A stretch of DNA of 20,689 nt from the NCBI GenBank assembly GCA_900893395.1, contig CAAHFI010304133.1, positions 1 through 20,689 of the forward strand. The letters run 5' to 3'. Of this stretch, positions 1 to 9,961 are shown piece by piece; position 1 is the stretch's first letter, and each line of letters opens with the position of its first letter. Origin of the DNA: Euglena gracilis (taxonomy: Eukaryota; Euglenozoa; Euglenophyceae; Euglenales; Euglenaceae). The translations under genes were made by a program, and so were the position numbers. The notes beneath the pieces are model-generated. The model was given only the letters and a program-made list of their open reading frames with translations, made no database searches and was not told the origin of the DNA.

Positions 1-300
1 GCTATTTTGCGCCTCCGGACGGTGACGGCCGCGTTTTGCGCACGCCCGCCGGCAAACTTGCGCCTTCGCCTGCCACCCTTCGCAACAGTTATTAAAGGAT
101 CGCCGACCTCTAGCCGGGCAGAGCGCTCGTTTTGGAGCGCCGGCGCAGCGTATTTCGGCCGAAAACGGCCGAAAATGACGTTTTTTGGGGCGTCCGTTAC
201 CAACGTGCTATTTTGCGCTCCCGGACGGTGACGGCCGCGTTTTGCGCACGCCCGCCGCGGGCAACTTGCGCCTGTCCGCTGCCACCCTTGCAACAGTTAG
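1..300. repeat. Left-edge monomers with a private variant
   Basis: The first two monomers share GTGACGGCCGCG (22-33 and 228-239), where nearly all later copies read GTAACTGCTGCG. They also share a CTTGCGCC core in place of ATTGCGCC, and CTGCCACCC in place of CCGCCGCCC. The third monomer, from about 307, is already mostly subfamily A, with a shortened GGTACGCTGCG. Because two neighbours share several substitutions, this looks like the tail of another subfamily lying to the left of the window rather than random error. The exact boundary within the second copy is uncertain. Confidence 0.6.
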
Positions 301-3300
301 TTAAAGGATCGCCGACCTCTAGCCGGGGCAGAGCGCTCGTTTTTGGAGCGCCGGCGCAGCGGATTTCGGCCAAAAACGGCCGAAAATGACGTTTTTTGGG
401 GCGTCCGTTACCAACGTGCTATTTTGCGCCTCCCGGACGGTACGCTGCGTTTTGCGCACGCCCGCCGCGGGCAAAATTGCGCCTGTCCGCCCGCCGCCCT
501 TCGCAACAGTTAGTTAAAGGATCGCCGACCTCTAGCCGGGGCAGAGCGCTCGTTTTTGGAGCGCCGGCGCAGCGATTTCGGCCGAAAAACGGCCGAAAAA
601 TGACGTTTTTTGGGGCGTCCGTTACCAACGTGCTATTTTGCGCCTCCCGGGAACTGCTGCGTTTTGCGCACGCCCGCCGCGGGCAAAATTGCGCCTGTCC
701 GCCCGCCGCCCTTCGCAACAGTTAGTTAAAGGATCGCCGACCTCTAGCCGGGGCAGAGCGCTCGTTTTTGGAGCGCCGGCGCAGCGGATTTCGGCCGAAA
801 ACGGCCGAAAAATGACGTTTTTGGGGCGTCCGTTACCAACGTGCTATTTTGCGCCTCCCGGACGGTAACTGCTGCGTTTTGCGCACGCCCGCGCGGGCAA
901 AATTGCGCCTGTCCGCCCGCCGCCCTTCGCAACAGTTAGTTAAAGGATCGCCGACCTCTAGCCGGGGCAGAGCGCTCGTTTTTGGAGCGCCGGCGCAGCG
1001 GATTTCGGCCGAAAACGGCCGAAAATGACGTTTTTTGGGGCGTCCGTTACCAACGTGCTATTTTGCGCCTCCCGGACGGTAACTGCTGCGTTTTGCGCAC
1101 GCCCGCCGCGGGCAAAATTGCGCCTGTCCGCCCGCCGCCCTTCGCAACAGTTAGTTAAAGGATCGCCGACCTCTAGCCGGGGCAGAGCGCTCGTTTTTGG
1201 AGCGCCGGCGCAGCGATTTCGGCCGAAAAACGGCCGAAAAATGACGTTTTTGGGGCGTCCGTTACCAACGTGCTATTTTGCGCCTCCCGGACGGTAACTG
1301 CTGCGTTTTGCGCACGCCCGCGCGGGCAAAATTGCGCCTGTCCGCCCGCCGCCCTTCGCAACAGTTAGTTAAAGGATCGCCGACCTCTAGCCGGGGCAGA
1401 GCGCTCGTTTTTGGAGCGCCGGCGCAGCGATTTCGGCCGAAAACGGCCGAAAAATGACGTTTTTTGGGGCGTCCGTTACCAACGTGCTATTTTGCGCCTC
1501 CCGGACGGTAACTGCTGCGTTTTGCGCACGCCCGCCGCGGGCAAAATTGCGCCTGTCCGCCCGCCGCCCTTCGCAACAGTTAGTTAAAGGATCGCCGACC
1601 TCTAGCCGGGGCAGAGCGCTCGTTTTTGGAGCGCCGGCGCAGCGGATTTCGGCCGAAAAACGGCCGAAAAATGACGTTTTTGGGGCGTCCGTTACCAACG
1701 TGCTATTTTGCGCCTCCCGGACGGTAACTGCTGCGTTTTGCGCACGCCCGCCGCGGGCAAAATTGCGCCTGTCCGCCCGCCGCCCTTCGCAACAGTTAGT
1801 TAAAGGATCGCCGACCTCTAGCCGGGGCAGAGCGCTCGTTTTTGGAGCGCCGGCGCAGCGATTTCGGCCGAAAACGGCCGAAAAATGACGTTTTTGGGGC
1901 GTCCGTTACCAACGTGCTATTTTGCGCCTCCCGGACGGTAACTGCTGCGTTTTGCGCACGCCCGCGCGGGCAAAATTGCGCCTGTCCGCCCGCCGCCCTT
2001 CGCAACAGTTAGTTAAAGGATCGCCGACCTCTAGCCGGGGCAGAGCGCTCGTTTTTGGAGCGCCGGCGCAGCGGATTTCGGCCGAAAAACGGCCGAAAAA
2101 TGACGTTTTTGGGGCGTCCGTTACCAACGTGCTATTTTGCGCCTCCCGGACGGTAACTGCTGCGTTTTGCGCACGCCCGCCGCGGGCAAAATTGCGCCTG
2201 TCCGCCCGCCGCCCTTCGCAACAGTTAGTTAAAGGATCGCCGACCTCTAGCCGGGGCAGAGCGCTCGTTTTTGGAGCGCCGGCGCAGCGGATTTCGGCCG
2301 AAAACGGCCGAAAAATGACGTTTTTGGGGCGTCCGTTACCAACGTGCTATTTTGCGCCTCCCGGACGGTAACTGCTGCGTTTTGCGCACGCCCGCGCGGG
2401 CAAAATTGCGCCTGTCCGCCCGCCGCCCTTCGCAACAGTTAGTTAAAGGATCGCCGACCTCTAGCCGGGGCAGAGCGCTCGTTTTTGGAGCGCCGGCGCA
2501 GCGGATTTCGGCCGAAAACGGCCGAAAATGACGTTTTTGGGGCGTCCGTTACCAACGTGCTATTTTGCGCCTCCCGGACGGTAACTGCTGCGTTTTGCGC
2601 ACGCCCGCGCGGGCAAAATTGCGCCTGTCCGCCCGCCGCCCTTCGCAACAGTTAGTTAAAGGATCGCCGACCTCTAGCCGGGGCAGAGCGCTCGTTTTTG
2701 GAGCGCCGGCGCAGCGATTTCGGCCGAAAAACGGCCGAAAAATGACGTTTTTGGGGCGTCCGTTACCAACGTGCTATTTTGCGCCTCCCGGACGGTAACT
2801 GCTGCGTTTTGCGCACGCCCGCCGCGGGCAAAATTGCGCCTGTCCGCCCGCCGCCCTTCGCAACAGTTAGTTAAAGGATCGCCGACCTCTAGCCGGGGCA
2901 GAGCGCTCGTTTTTGGAGCGCCGGCGCAGCGATTTCGGCCGAAAACGGCCGAAAAATGACGTTTTTGGGGCGTCCGTTACCAACGTGCTATTTTGCGCCT
3001 CCCGGACGGTAACTGCTGCGTTTTGCGCACGCCCGCCGCGGGCAAAATTGCGCCTGTCCGCCCGCCCCCTTCGCAACAGTTAGTTAAAGGATCGCCGACC
3101 TCTAGCCGGGGCAGAGCGCTCGTTTTTGGAGCGCCGGCGCAGCGATTTCGGCCGAAAACGGCCGAAAAATGACGTTTTTGGGGCGTCCGTTACCAACGTG
3201 CTATTTTGCGCCTCCCGGACGGTAACTGCTGCGTTTTGCGCACGCCCGCCGCGGGCAAAATTGCGCCTGTCCGCCCGCCGCCCTTCGCAACAGTTAGTTA

Positions 3301-5035
3301 AAGGATCGCCGACCTCTAGCCGGGGCAGAGCGCTCGTTTTTGGAGCGCCGGCGCAGCGATTTCGGCCGAAAACGGCCGAAAAACGTTTTTTGGGGCGTCC
3401 GTTACCAACGTGCTATTTTGCGCCTCCCGGACGGTAACTGCTGCGTTTTGCGCACGCCCGCGCGGGCAAAATTGCGCCTGTCCGCCCGCCGCCCTTCGCA
3501 ACAGTTAGTTAAAGGATCGCCGACCTCTAGCCGGGGCAGAGCGCTCGTTTTTGGAGCGCCGGCGCAGCGATTTCGGCCGAAAACGGCCGAAAAATGACGT
3601 TTTTGGGGCGTCCGTTACCAACGTGCTATTTTGCGCCTCCCGGACGGTAACTGCTGCGTTTTGCGCACGCCCGCCGCGGGCAAAATTGCGCCTGTCCGCC
3701 CGCCGCCCTTCGCAACAGTTAGTTAAAGGATCGCCGACCTCTAGCCGGGGCAGAGCGCTCGTTTTTGGAGCGCCGGCGCAGCGATTTCGGCCAAAACGGC
3801 CGAAAAATGACGTTTTTGGGGCGTCCGTTACCAACGTGCTATTTTGCGCCTCCCGGACGGTAACTGCTGCGTTTTGCGCACGCCCGCCGCGGGCAAAATT
3901 GCGCCTGTCCGCCCGCCGCCCTTCGCAACAGTTAGTTAAAGGATCGCCGACCTCTAGCCGGGGCAGAGCGCTCGTTTTTGGAGCGCCGGCGCAGCGATTT
4001 CGGCCGAAAACGGCCGAAAAATGACGTTTTTGGGGCGTCCGTTACCAACGTGCTATTTTGCGCCTCCCGGACGGTAACTGCTGCGTTTTGCGCACGCCCG
4101 CCGCGGGCAAAATTGCGCCTGTCCGCCCGCCGCCCTTCGCAACAGTTAGTTAAAGGATCGCCGACCTCTAGCCGGGGCAGAGCGCTCGTTTTTGGAGCGC
4201 CGGCGCAGCGATTTCGGCCGAAAACGGCCGAAAAATGACGTTTTTTGGGGCGTCCGTTACCAACGTGCTATTTTGCGCCTCCCGGACGGTAACTGCTGCG
4301 TTTTGCGCACGCCCGCCGCGGGCAAAATTGCGCCTGTCCGCCCGCCGCCCTTCGCAACAGTTAGTTAAAGGATCGCCGACCTCTAGCCGGGGCAGAGCGC
4401 TCGTTTTTGGAGCGCCGGCGCAGCGATTTCGGCCGAAAACGGCCGAAAAATGACGTTTTTGGGGCGTCCGTTACCAACGTGCTATTTTGCGCCTCCCGGA
4501 CGGTAACTGCTGCGTTTTGCGCACGCCCGCCGCGGGCAAAATTGCGCCTGTCCGCCCGCCGCCCTTCGCAACAGTTAGTTAAAGGATCGCCGACCTCTAG
4601 CCGGGGCAGAGCGCTCGTTTTTGGAGCGCCGGCGCAGCGATTTCGGCCGAAAACGGCCGAAAAATGACGTTTTTGGGGCGTCCGTTACCAACGTGCTATT
4701 TTGCGCCTCCCGGACGGTAACTGCTGCGTTTTGCGCACGCCCGCGCGGGCAAAATTGCGCCTGTCCGCCCGCCGCCCTTCGCAACAGTTAGTTAAAGGAT
4801 CGCCGACCTCTAGCCGGGGCAGAGCGCTCGTTTTTGGAGCGCCGGCGCAGCGATTTCGGCCGAAAACGGCCGAAAAATGACGTTTTTGGGGCGTCCGTTA
4901 CCAACGTGCTATTTTGCGCCTCCCGGACGGTAACTGCTGCGTTTTGCGCACGCCCGCGCGGGCAAAATTGCGCCTGTCCGCCCGCCGCCCTTCGCAACAG
5001 TTAGTTAAAGGATCGCCGACCTCTAGCCGGGGCAG

Positions 5036-5061
5036 AGCGCTCGTTTTTGGAGCGCCGGCGC
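5036..5061. repeat. Hairpin and overlapping palindromes in the reference monomer
   Basis: GCGCTC (5037-5042) and GAGCGC (5050-5055) are perfect inverted repeats around the 7-base loop GTTTTTG. The 8-base palindrome GAGCGCTC (5035-5042) overlaps the left arm, and the 10-base palindrome GCGCCGGCGC (5052-5061) overlaps the right arm. The module recurs in every A monomer. In subfamily C the palindrome is broken to GCGCCGACGC. In subfamily D it is restored, but the hairpin arm becomes CAGCGC, leaving five pairs. A role in cruciform formation or protein binding is inference only. Confidence 0.7.
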
Positions 5062-5065
5062 AGCG

Positions 5066-5100
5066 ATTTCGGCCGAAAACGGCCGAAAAATGACGTTTTT
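5066..5100. other. Helically phased A/T tracts (predicted curved DNA) in the reference monomer
   Basis: In an otherwise GC-rich monomer, ATTT (5066-5069), AAAA (5076-5079), AAAAAT (5086-5091) and TTTTT (5096-5100) are centred about 10, 10.5 and 10 bp apart. Another T5 run at 5044-5048 lies about two helical turns upstream. Phased tracts at the helical repeat are known to bend DNA, and curvature is a common property of satellite monomers. The region also holds the 12-bp palindrome TTTCGGCCGAAA (5067-5078) and a tandem pair of CGGCCGAAAA (5070-5079, 5080-5089). The second member decays to TGGCCGAAAA in subfamily C and TGCCCGAAAA in subfamily D, while the A-tracts persist. Confidence 0.65.
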
Positions 5101-5200
5101 GGGGCGTCCGTTACCAACGTGCTATTTTGCGCCTCCCGGACGGTAACTGCTGCGTTTTGCGCACGCCCGCGCGGGCAAAATTGCGCCTGTCCGCCCGCCG
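5092..5200. repeat. Traces of a ~30-bp internal quasi-repeat in the monomer
   Basis: Four successive segments share a T-run followed by a GC-rich GCGCC-like core and CCG: ACGTTTTTGGGGCGTCC (near 5093), GCTATTTTGCGCCTCCC (near 5121), TGCGTTTTGCGCACGCCC (near 5151) and AAAATTGCGCCTGTCC (near 5177). The second and third T-runs start exactly 30 bp apart and the first and second 29 bp apart. TTGCGCCT is shared exactly by the second and fourth. This suggests the monomer grew from a shorter ancestral repeat. The divergence is high, so chance in a biased-composition sequence is a real alternative. Confidence 0.4.
5155..5181. repeat. GC palindrome flanked by TTTTGC / GCAAAA inverted repeats
   Basis: The perfect 12-bp palindrome GCCCGCGCGGGC spans 5165-5176. 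It overlaps an inverted pair TTTTGC (5155-5160) and GCAAAA (5175-5180), so alternative cruciform foldings are possible. ATTTTGC (5124-5130) can also pair with GCAAAAT (5175-5181) over a longer loop. Most other A and C monomers have a 13-bp form with an extra C at the centre. Subfamily D has A there (CCCGACGCGGG), which leaves the arms intact. Function unknown. Confidence 0.6.
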
Positions 5201-6982
5201 CCCTTCGCAACAGTTAGTTAAAGGATCGCCGACCTCTAGCCGGGGCAGAGCGCTCGTTTTTGGAGCGCCGGCGCAGCGATTTCGGCCGAAAACGGCCGAA
5301 AAATGACGTTTTTTGGGGCGTCCGTTACCAACGTGCTATTTTGCGCCTCCCGGACGGTAACTGCTGCGTTTTGCGCACGCCCGGCGGGCAAAATTGCGCC
5401 TGTCCGCCCGCCGCCCTTCGCAACAGTTAGTTAAAGGATCGCCGACCTCTAGCCGGGGCAGAGCGCTCGTTTTTGGAGCGCCGGCGCAGCGATTTCGGCC
5501 GAAAACGGCCGAAAAATGACGTTTTTGGGGCGTCCGTTACCAACGTGCTATTTTGCGCCTCCCGGACGGTAACTGCTGCGTTTTGCGCACGCCCGCCGCG
5601 GGCAAAATTGCGCCTGTCCGCCCGCCGCCCTTCGCAACAGTTAGTTAAAGGATCGCCGACCTCTAGCCGGGGCAGAGCGCTCGTTTTTGGAGCGCCGGCG
5701 CAGCGATTTCGGCCGAAAACGGCCGAAAAATGACGTTTTTTGGGGCGTCCGTTACCAACGTGCTATTTTGCGCCTCCCGGACGGTAACTGCTGCGTTTTG
5801 CGCACGCCCGCCGCGGGCAAAATTGCGCCTGTCCGCCCGCCGCCCTTCGCAACAGTTAGTTAAAGGATCGCCGACCTCTAGCCGGGGCAGAGCGCTCGTT
5901 TTTGGAGCGCCGGCGCAGCGATTTCGGCCGAAAACGGCCGAAAAATGACGTTTTTGGGGCGTCCGTTACCAACGTGCTATTTTGCGCCTCCCGGACGGTA
6001 ACTGCTGCGTTTTGCGCACGCCCGCGCGGGCAAAATTGCGCCTGTCCGCCGCCGCCCTTCGCAACAGTTAGTTAAAGGATCGCCGACCTCTAGCCGGGGC
6101 AGAGCGCTCGTTTTTGGAGCGCCGGCGCAGCGATTTCGGCCGAAAACGGCCGAAAAATGACGTTTTTTGGGGCGTCCGTTACCAACGTGCTATTTTGCGC
6201 CTCCCGGACGGTAACTGCTGCGTTTTGCGCACGCCCGCCGGGCAAAATTGCGCCTGTCCGCCCGCCGCCCTTCGCAACAGTTAGTTAAAGGATCGCCGAC
6301 CTCTAGCCGGGGCAGAGCGCTCGTTTTTGGAGCGCCGGCGCAGCGATTTCGGCCGAAAACGGCCGAAAAATGACGTTTTTGGGGCGTCCGTTACCAACGT
6401 GCTATTTTGCGCCTCCCGGACGGTAACTGCTGCGTTTTGCGCACGCCCGCCGCGGGCAAAATTGCGCCTGTCCGCCGCCGCCCTTCGCAACAGTTAGTTA
6501 AAGGATCGCCGACCTCTAGCCGGGGCAGAGCGCTCGTTTTTGGAGCGCCGGCGCAGCGATTTCGGCCGAAAACGGCCGAAAAATGACGTTTTTTGGGGCG
6601 TCCGTTACCAACGTGCTATTTTGCGCCTCCCGGACGGTAACTGCTGCGTTTTGCGCACGCCCGCCGCGGGCAAAATTGCGCCTGTCCGCCCGCCGCCCTT
6701 CGCAACAGTTAGTTAAAGGATCGCCGACCTCTAGCCGGGGCAGAGCGCTCGTTTTTGGAGCGCCGGCGCAGCGATTTCGGCCGAAAACGGCCGAAAAATG
6801 ACGTTTTTGGGGCGTCCGTTACCAACGTGCTATTTTGCGCCTCCCGGACGGTAACTGCTGCGTTTTGCGCACGCCCGCCGCGGGCAAAATTGCGCCTGTC
6901 CGCCCGCCGCCCTTCGCAACAGTTAGTTAAAGGATCGCCGACCTCTAGCCGGGGCAGAGCGCTCGTTTTTGGAGCGCCGGCG

Positions 6983-9961
6983 CAGCCGATTTCGGCCGAA
7001 AACGGCCGAAAAATGACGTTTTTGGGGCGTCCGTTACCAACGTGCTATTTTGCGCCTCCCGGACGGTAACTGCTGCGTTTTGCGCACGCCCGCCGCGGCA
7101 AAATTGCGCCTGTCCGCCGCCGCCCTTCGCAACAGTTAGGTAAAGGATCGCCGACCTCTAGCCGGGGCAGAGCGCTCGTTTTTGGAGCGCCGGCGCAGCG
7201 ATTTCGGCCGAAAACGGCCGAAAAATGACGTTTTTGGGGCGTCCGTTACCAACGTGCTATTTTGCGCCTCCCGGACGGTAACTGCTGCGTTTTACGCACG
7301 CCCGCCGCGGGCAAAATTGCGCCTGTCCGCCCGCCGCCCTTCGCAACAGTTAGGTAAAGGATCGCCGACCTCTAGCCGGGGCAGAGCGCTCGTTTTTGGA
7401 GCGCCGGCGCAGCGATTTCGGCCGAAAACGGCCGAAAAATGACGTTTTTTGGGGCGTCCGTTACCAACGTGCTATTTTGCGCCTCCCGGGCGGTACTGCT
7501 GCGTTTTGCGCACGCCCGCCGCGGGCAAAATTGCGCCTGTCCGCCCGCCGCCCTTCGCAACAGTTAGGTTAAAGGATCGCCGACCTCTAGCCGGGGCAGA
7601 GCGCTCGTTTTTGGAGCGCCGGCGCAGCGATTTCGGCCGAAAACGGCCGAAAAATGACGTTTTTTGGGGCGTCCGTTACCAACGTGCTATTTTGCGCCTC
7701 CCGGGCGGTAACGCTGCGTTTTGCGCACGCCCGCCGCGGGCAAAATTGCGCCTGTCCGCCTGCCGCCCTTCGCAACAGTTAGTTAAAGGATCGCCGACCT
7801 CTAGCCGGGGCAGAGCGCTCGTTTTTGGAGCGCCGGCGCAGCCGATTTCGGCCGAAAACGGCCGAAAAATGACGTTTTTGGGGCGTCCGTTACCAACGTG
7901 CTATTTTGCGCCTCCCGGGCGGTAACTGCTGCGTTTTACGCACGCCCGCCGCGGGCAAAATTGCGCCTGTCCGCCCGCCGCCCTTCGCAACAGTTAGGTA
8001 AAGGATCGCCGACCTCTAGCCGGGGCAGAGCGCTCGTTTTTGGAGCGCCGGCGCAGCCGATTTCGGCCGAAAATGGCCGAAAAATGACGTTTTTTGGGGC
8101 GTCCGTTACCAACGTGCTATTTTGCGCCTCCCGGGCGGTAACTGCTGCGTTTTACGCACGCCCGCGCGGGCAAAATTGCGCCTGTCCGCCTGCCACCCTT
8201 CGCAACAATTAGGTAAAGGATCGCCGACCTCTAGCCGGGGCAGAGCGCTCGTTTTTGGAGCGCCGGCGCAGCCGATTTCGGCCGAAAATGGCCGAAAAAT
8301 GACGTTTTTGGGGCGTCCGTTACCAACGTGCTATTTTGCGCCTCCCGGACGGTAACTGCTGCGTTTTACGCACGCCCGCCGGGCAAAATTGCGCCTGTCC
8401 GCCGCCCCCTTCGCAACAATTATAAAGGATCGCCGACCTCTAGCCGGGGCAGAGCGCTCGTTTTTGGAGCGCCGGCGCAGCCGATTTCGGCCGAAAATGG
8501 CCGAAAAATGACGTTTTTGGGGCGTCCGTTACCAACGTGCTATTTTGCGCCTCCCGGACGGTACGCCGCGTTTTACGCACGCCCGCCGGGCAAAATTGCG
8601 CCTGTCCGCCTGCCGCCCTTCGCAACAATTAGGTAAAGGATCGCCGACCTCTAGCCGGGGCAGACGCTCGTTTTTGGAGCGCCGGCGCAGCCGATTTCGG
8701 CCGAAAATGGCCGAAAAATGACGTTTTTTGGGGCGTCCGTTACCAACGTGCTATTTTGCGCCTCCCGGGCGGTAACTGCTGCGTTTTACGCACGCCCGCG
8801 CGGGCAAAATTGCGCCTGTCCGCCTGCCGCCCTTCGCAACAATTAGGTAAAGGATCGCCGACCTCTAGCCGGGGCAGAGCGCTCGTTTTTGGAGCGCCGA
8901 CGCAGCCGATTTCGGCCGAAAATGGCCGAAAAATGACGTTTTTTGGGGCGTCCGTTACCAACGTGCTATTTTGCGCCTCCCGGGCGGTAACTGCTGCGTT
9001 TTACGCACGCCGCCGCGGGCAAAATTGCGCCTGTCCGCCCGCCGCCCTTCGCAACAATTAGGTAAAGGATCGCCGACCTCTAGCCGGGCAGAGCGCTCGT
9101 TTTTGGAGCGCCGGCGCAGCCGATTTCGGCCGAAAATGGCCGAAAAATGACGTTTTTGGGGCGTCCGTTACCAACGTGCTATTTTGCGCCTCCGGGCGGT
9201 AACTGCTGCGTTTTACGCACGCCCGCCGCGGGCAAAATTGCGCCTGTCCGCCGCCCTTTCGCAACAATTAGGTAAAGGATCGCCGACCTCTAGCCGGGGC
9301 AGAGCGCTCGTTTTTGGAGCGCCGGCGCAGCCGATTTCGGCCGAAAATGGCCGAAAAATGACGTTTTTGGGGCGTCCGTTACCAACGTGCTATTTTGCGC
9401 CTCCCGGGCGGTAACTGCTGCGTTTTACGCACGCCCGCCGCGGGCAAAATTGCGCCTGTCCGCTGCCGCCCTTCGCAACAATTAGGTAAAGGATCGCCGA
9501 CCTCTAGCCGGGGCAGAGCGCTCGTTTTTGGAGCGCCGACGCAGCCGATTTCGGCCGAAAATGGCCGAAAAATGACGTTTTTGGGGCGTCCGTTACCAAC
9601 GTGCTATTTTGCGCCTCCCGGGCGGTAACTGCTGCGTTTTACGCACGCCCGCCGCGGGCAAAATTGCGCCTGTCCGCCCGCCGCCCTTCGCAACAATTAG
9701 GTAAAGGATCGCCGACCTCTAGCCGGGGCAGAGCGCTCGTTTTGGAGCGCCGGCGCAGCCGATTTCGGCCGAAAATGGCCGAAAAATGACGTTTTTTGGG
9801 GCGTCCGTTACCAACGTGCTATTTTGCGCCTCCGGGCGGTAACTGCTGCGTTTTACGCACGCCCGCCGCGGCAAAATTGCGCCTGTCCGCCCGCCGCCCT
9901 TCGCAACAATTAGGTAAAGGATCGCCGACCTCTAGCCGGGGCAGACGCTCGTTTTTGGAGC
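6983..9961. repeat. Mosaic transition zone between subfamilies A and C
   Basis: C-type variants enter one by one. CAGCCG first appears at about 6983, is lost for three copies, then is fixed from about 7839. TTAGGTAAAGG appears from about 7138 with one reversion near 7784. GTTTTACGC appears near 7292, is lost for two copies, then is fixed from about 7935. GGGCGG appears near 7488, reverts near 8346 and 8557, then is fixed. ATGGCC is fixed from 8074, and CAACAATT from about 8206. GCCGACGC appears near 8898 and alternates with GCCGGCGC until about 9961. Independent transitions of neighbouring markers are what repeated short gene conversion and unequal exchange between two subfamilies would leave. 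Confidence 0.8.

Larger units (their letters stand above)
4585..5223. repeat. Three consecutive identical 213-bp monomers
   Basis: The copies beginning at 4585, 4798 and 5011 read the same base for base over 213 bp, including the short 12-bp form of the GC palindrome (GCCCGCGCGGGC) that is otherwise interspersed with a 13-bp form. This run is the cleanest statement of the monomer and is used here as reference. It suggests very recent duplication, or local collapse to one consensus during assembly polishing. Confidence 0.85.
300..6982. repeat. Satellite subfamily A block
   Basis: These roughly 31 monomers are marked by CAGCGATTTC or CAGCGGATTTC, GAAAACGGCCG, ACCAACGTGC, CTCCCGGACGG, GTTTTGCGCACG, TGTCCGCCC, CAACAGTTAGTTAAAGG and GGAGCGCCGGCGC. 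Variation is nearly confined to lengths of short runs: T5 or T6 after GACG, A4 or A5 before CGGCC, and CCGCG or CCGCCGCG in the GC palindrome. Copies from about 2,900 to 6,900 are especially uniform. The pattern fits recent local homogenisation by unequal exchange or gene conversion. Confidence 0.85.

Noticed and set aside
4991-5010. TTAGTTAAAG as a telomere-like repeat
   Set aside because: It occurs once per 213-bp monomer and is not tandemly repeated at 5-8 bp, so it is not telomeric sequence.
5011-5030. CTAG near the landmark as a Helitron 3' end
   Set aside because: There is no hairpin just upstream and no matching TC 5' terminus, and the repeats show no element boundaries or target-site features.
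5091-5096. TGACGT as a CRE-type transcription factor site in each monomer
   Set aside because: A six-base match without the full TGACGTCA palindrome is expected by chance, and no promoter context is visible.
5119-5147. Resemblance of GCTATTTTG followed by GGTAAC to a dinoflagellate spliced-leader gene
   Set aside because: Only about nine bases are similar. The spliced leader is nearly invariant in dinoflagellates, and the rest of it is missing here.
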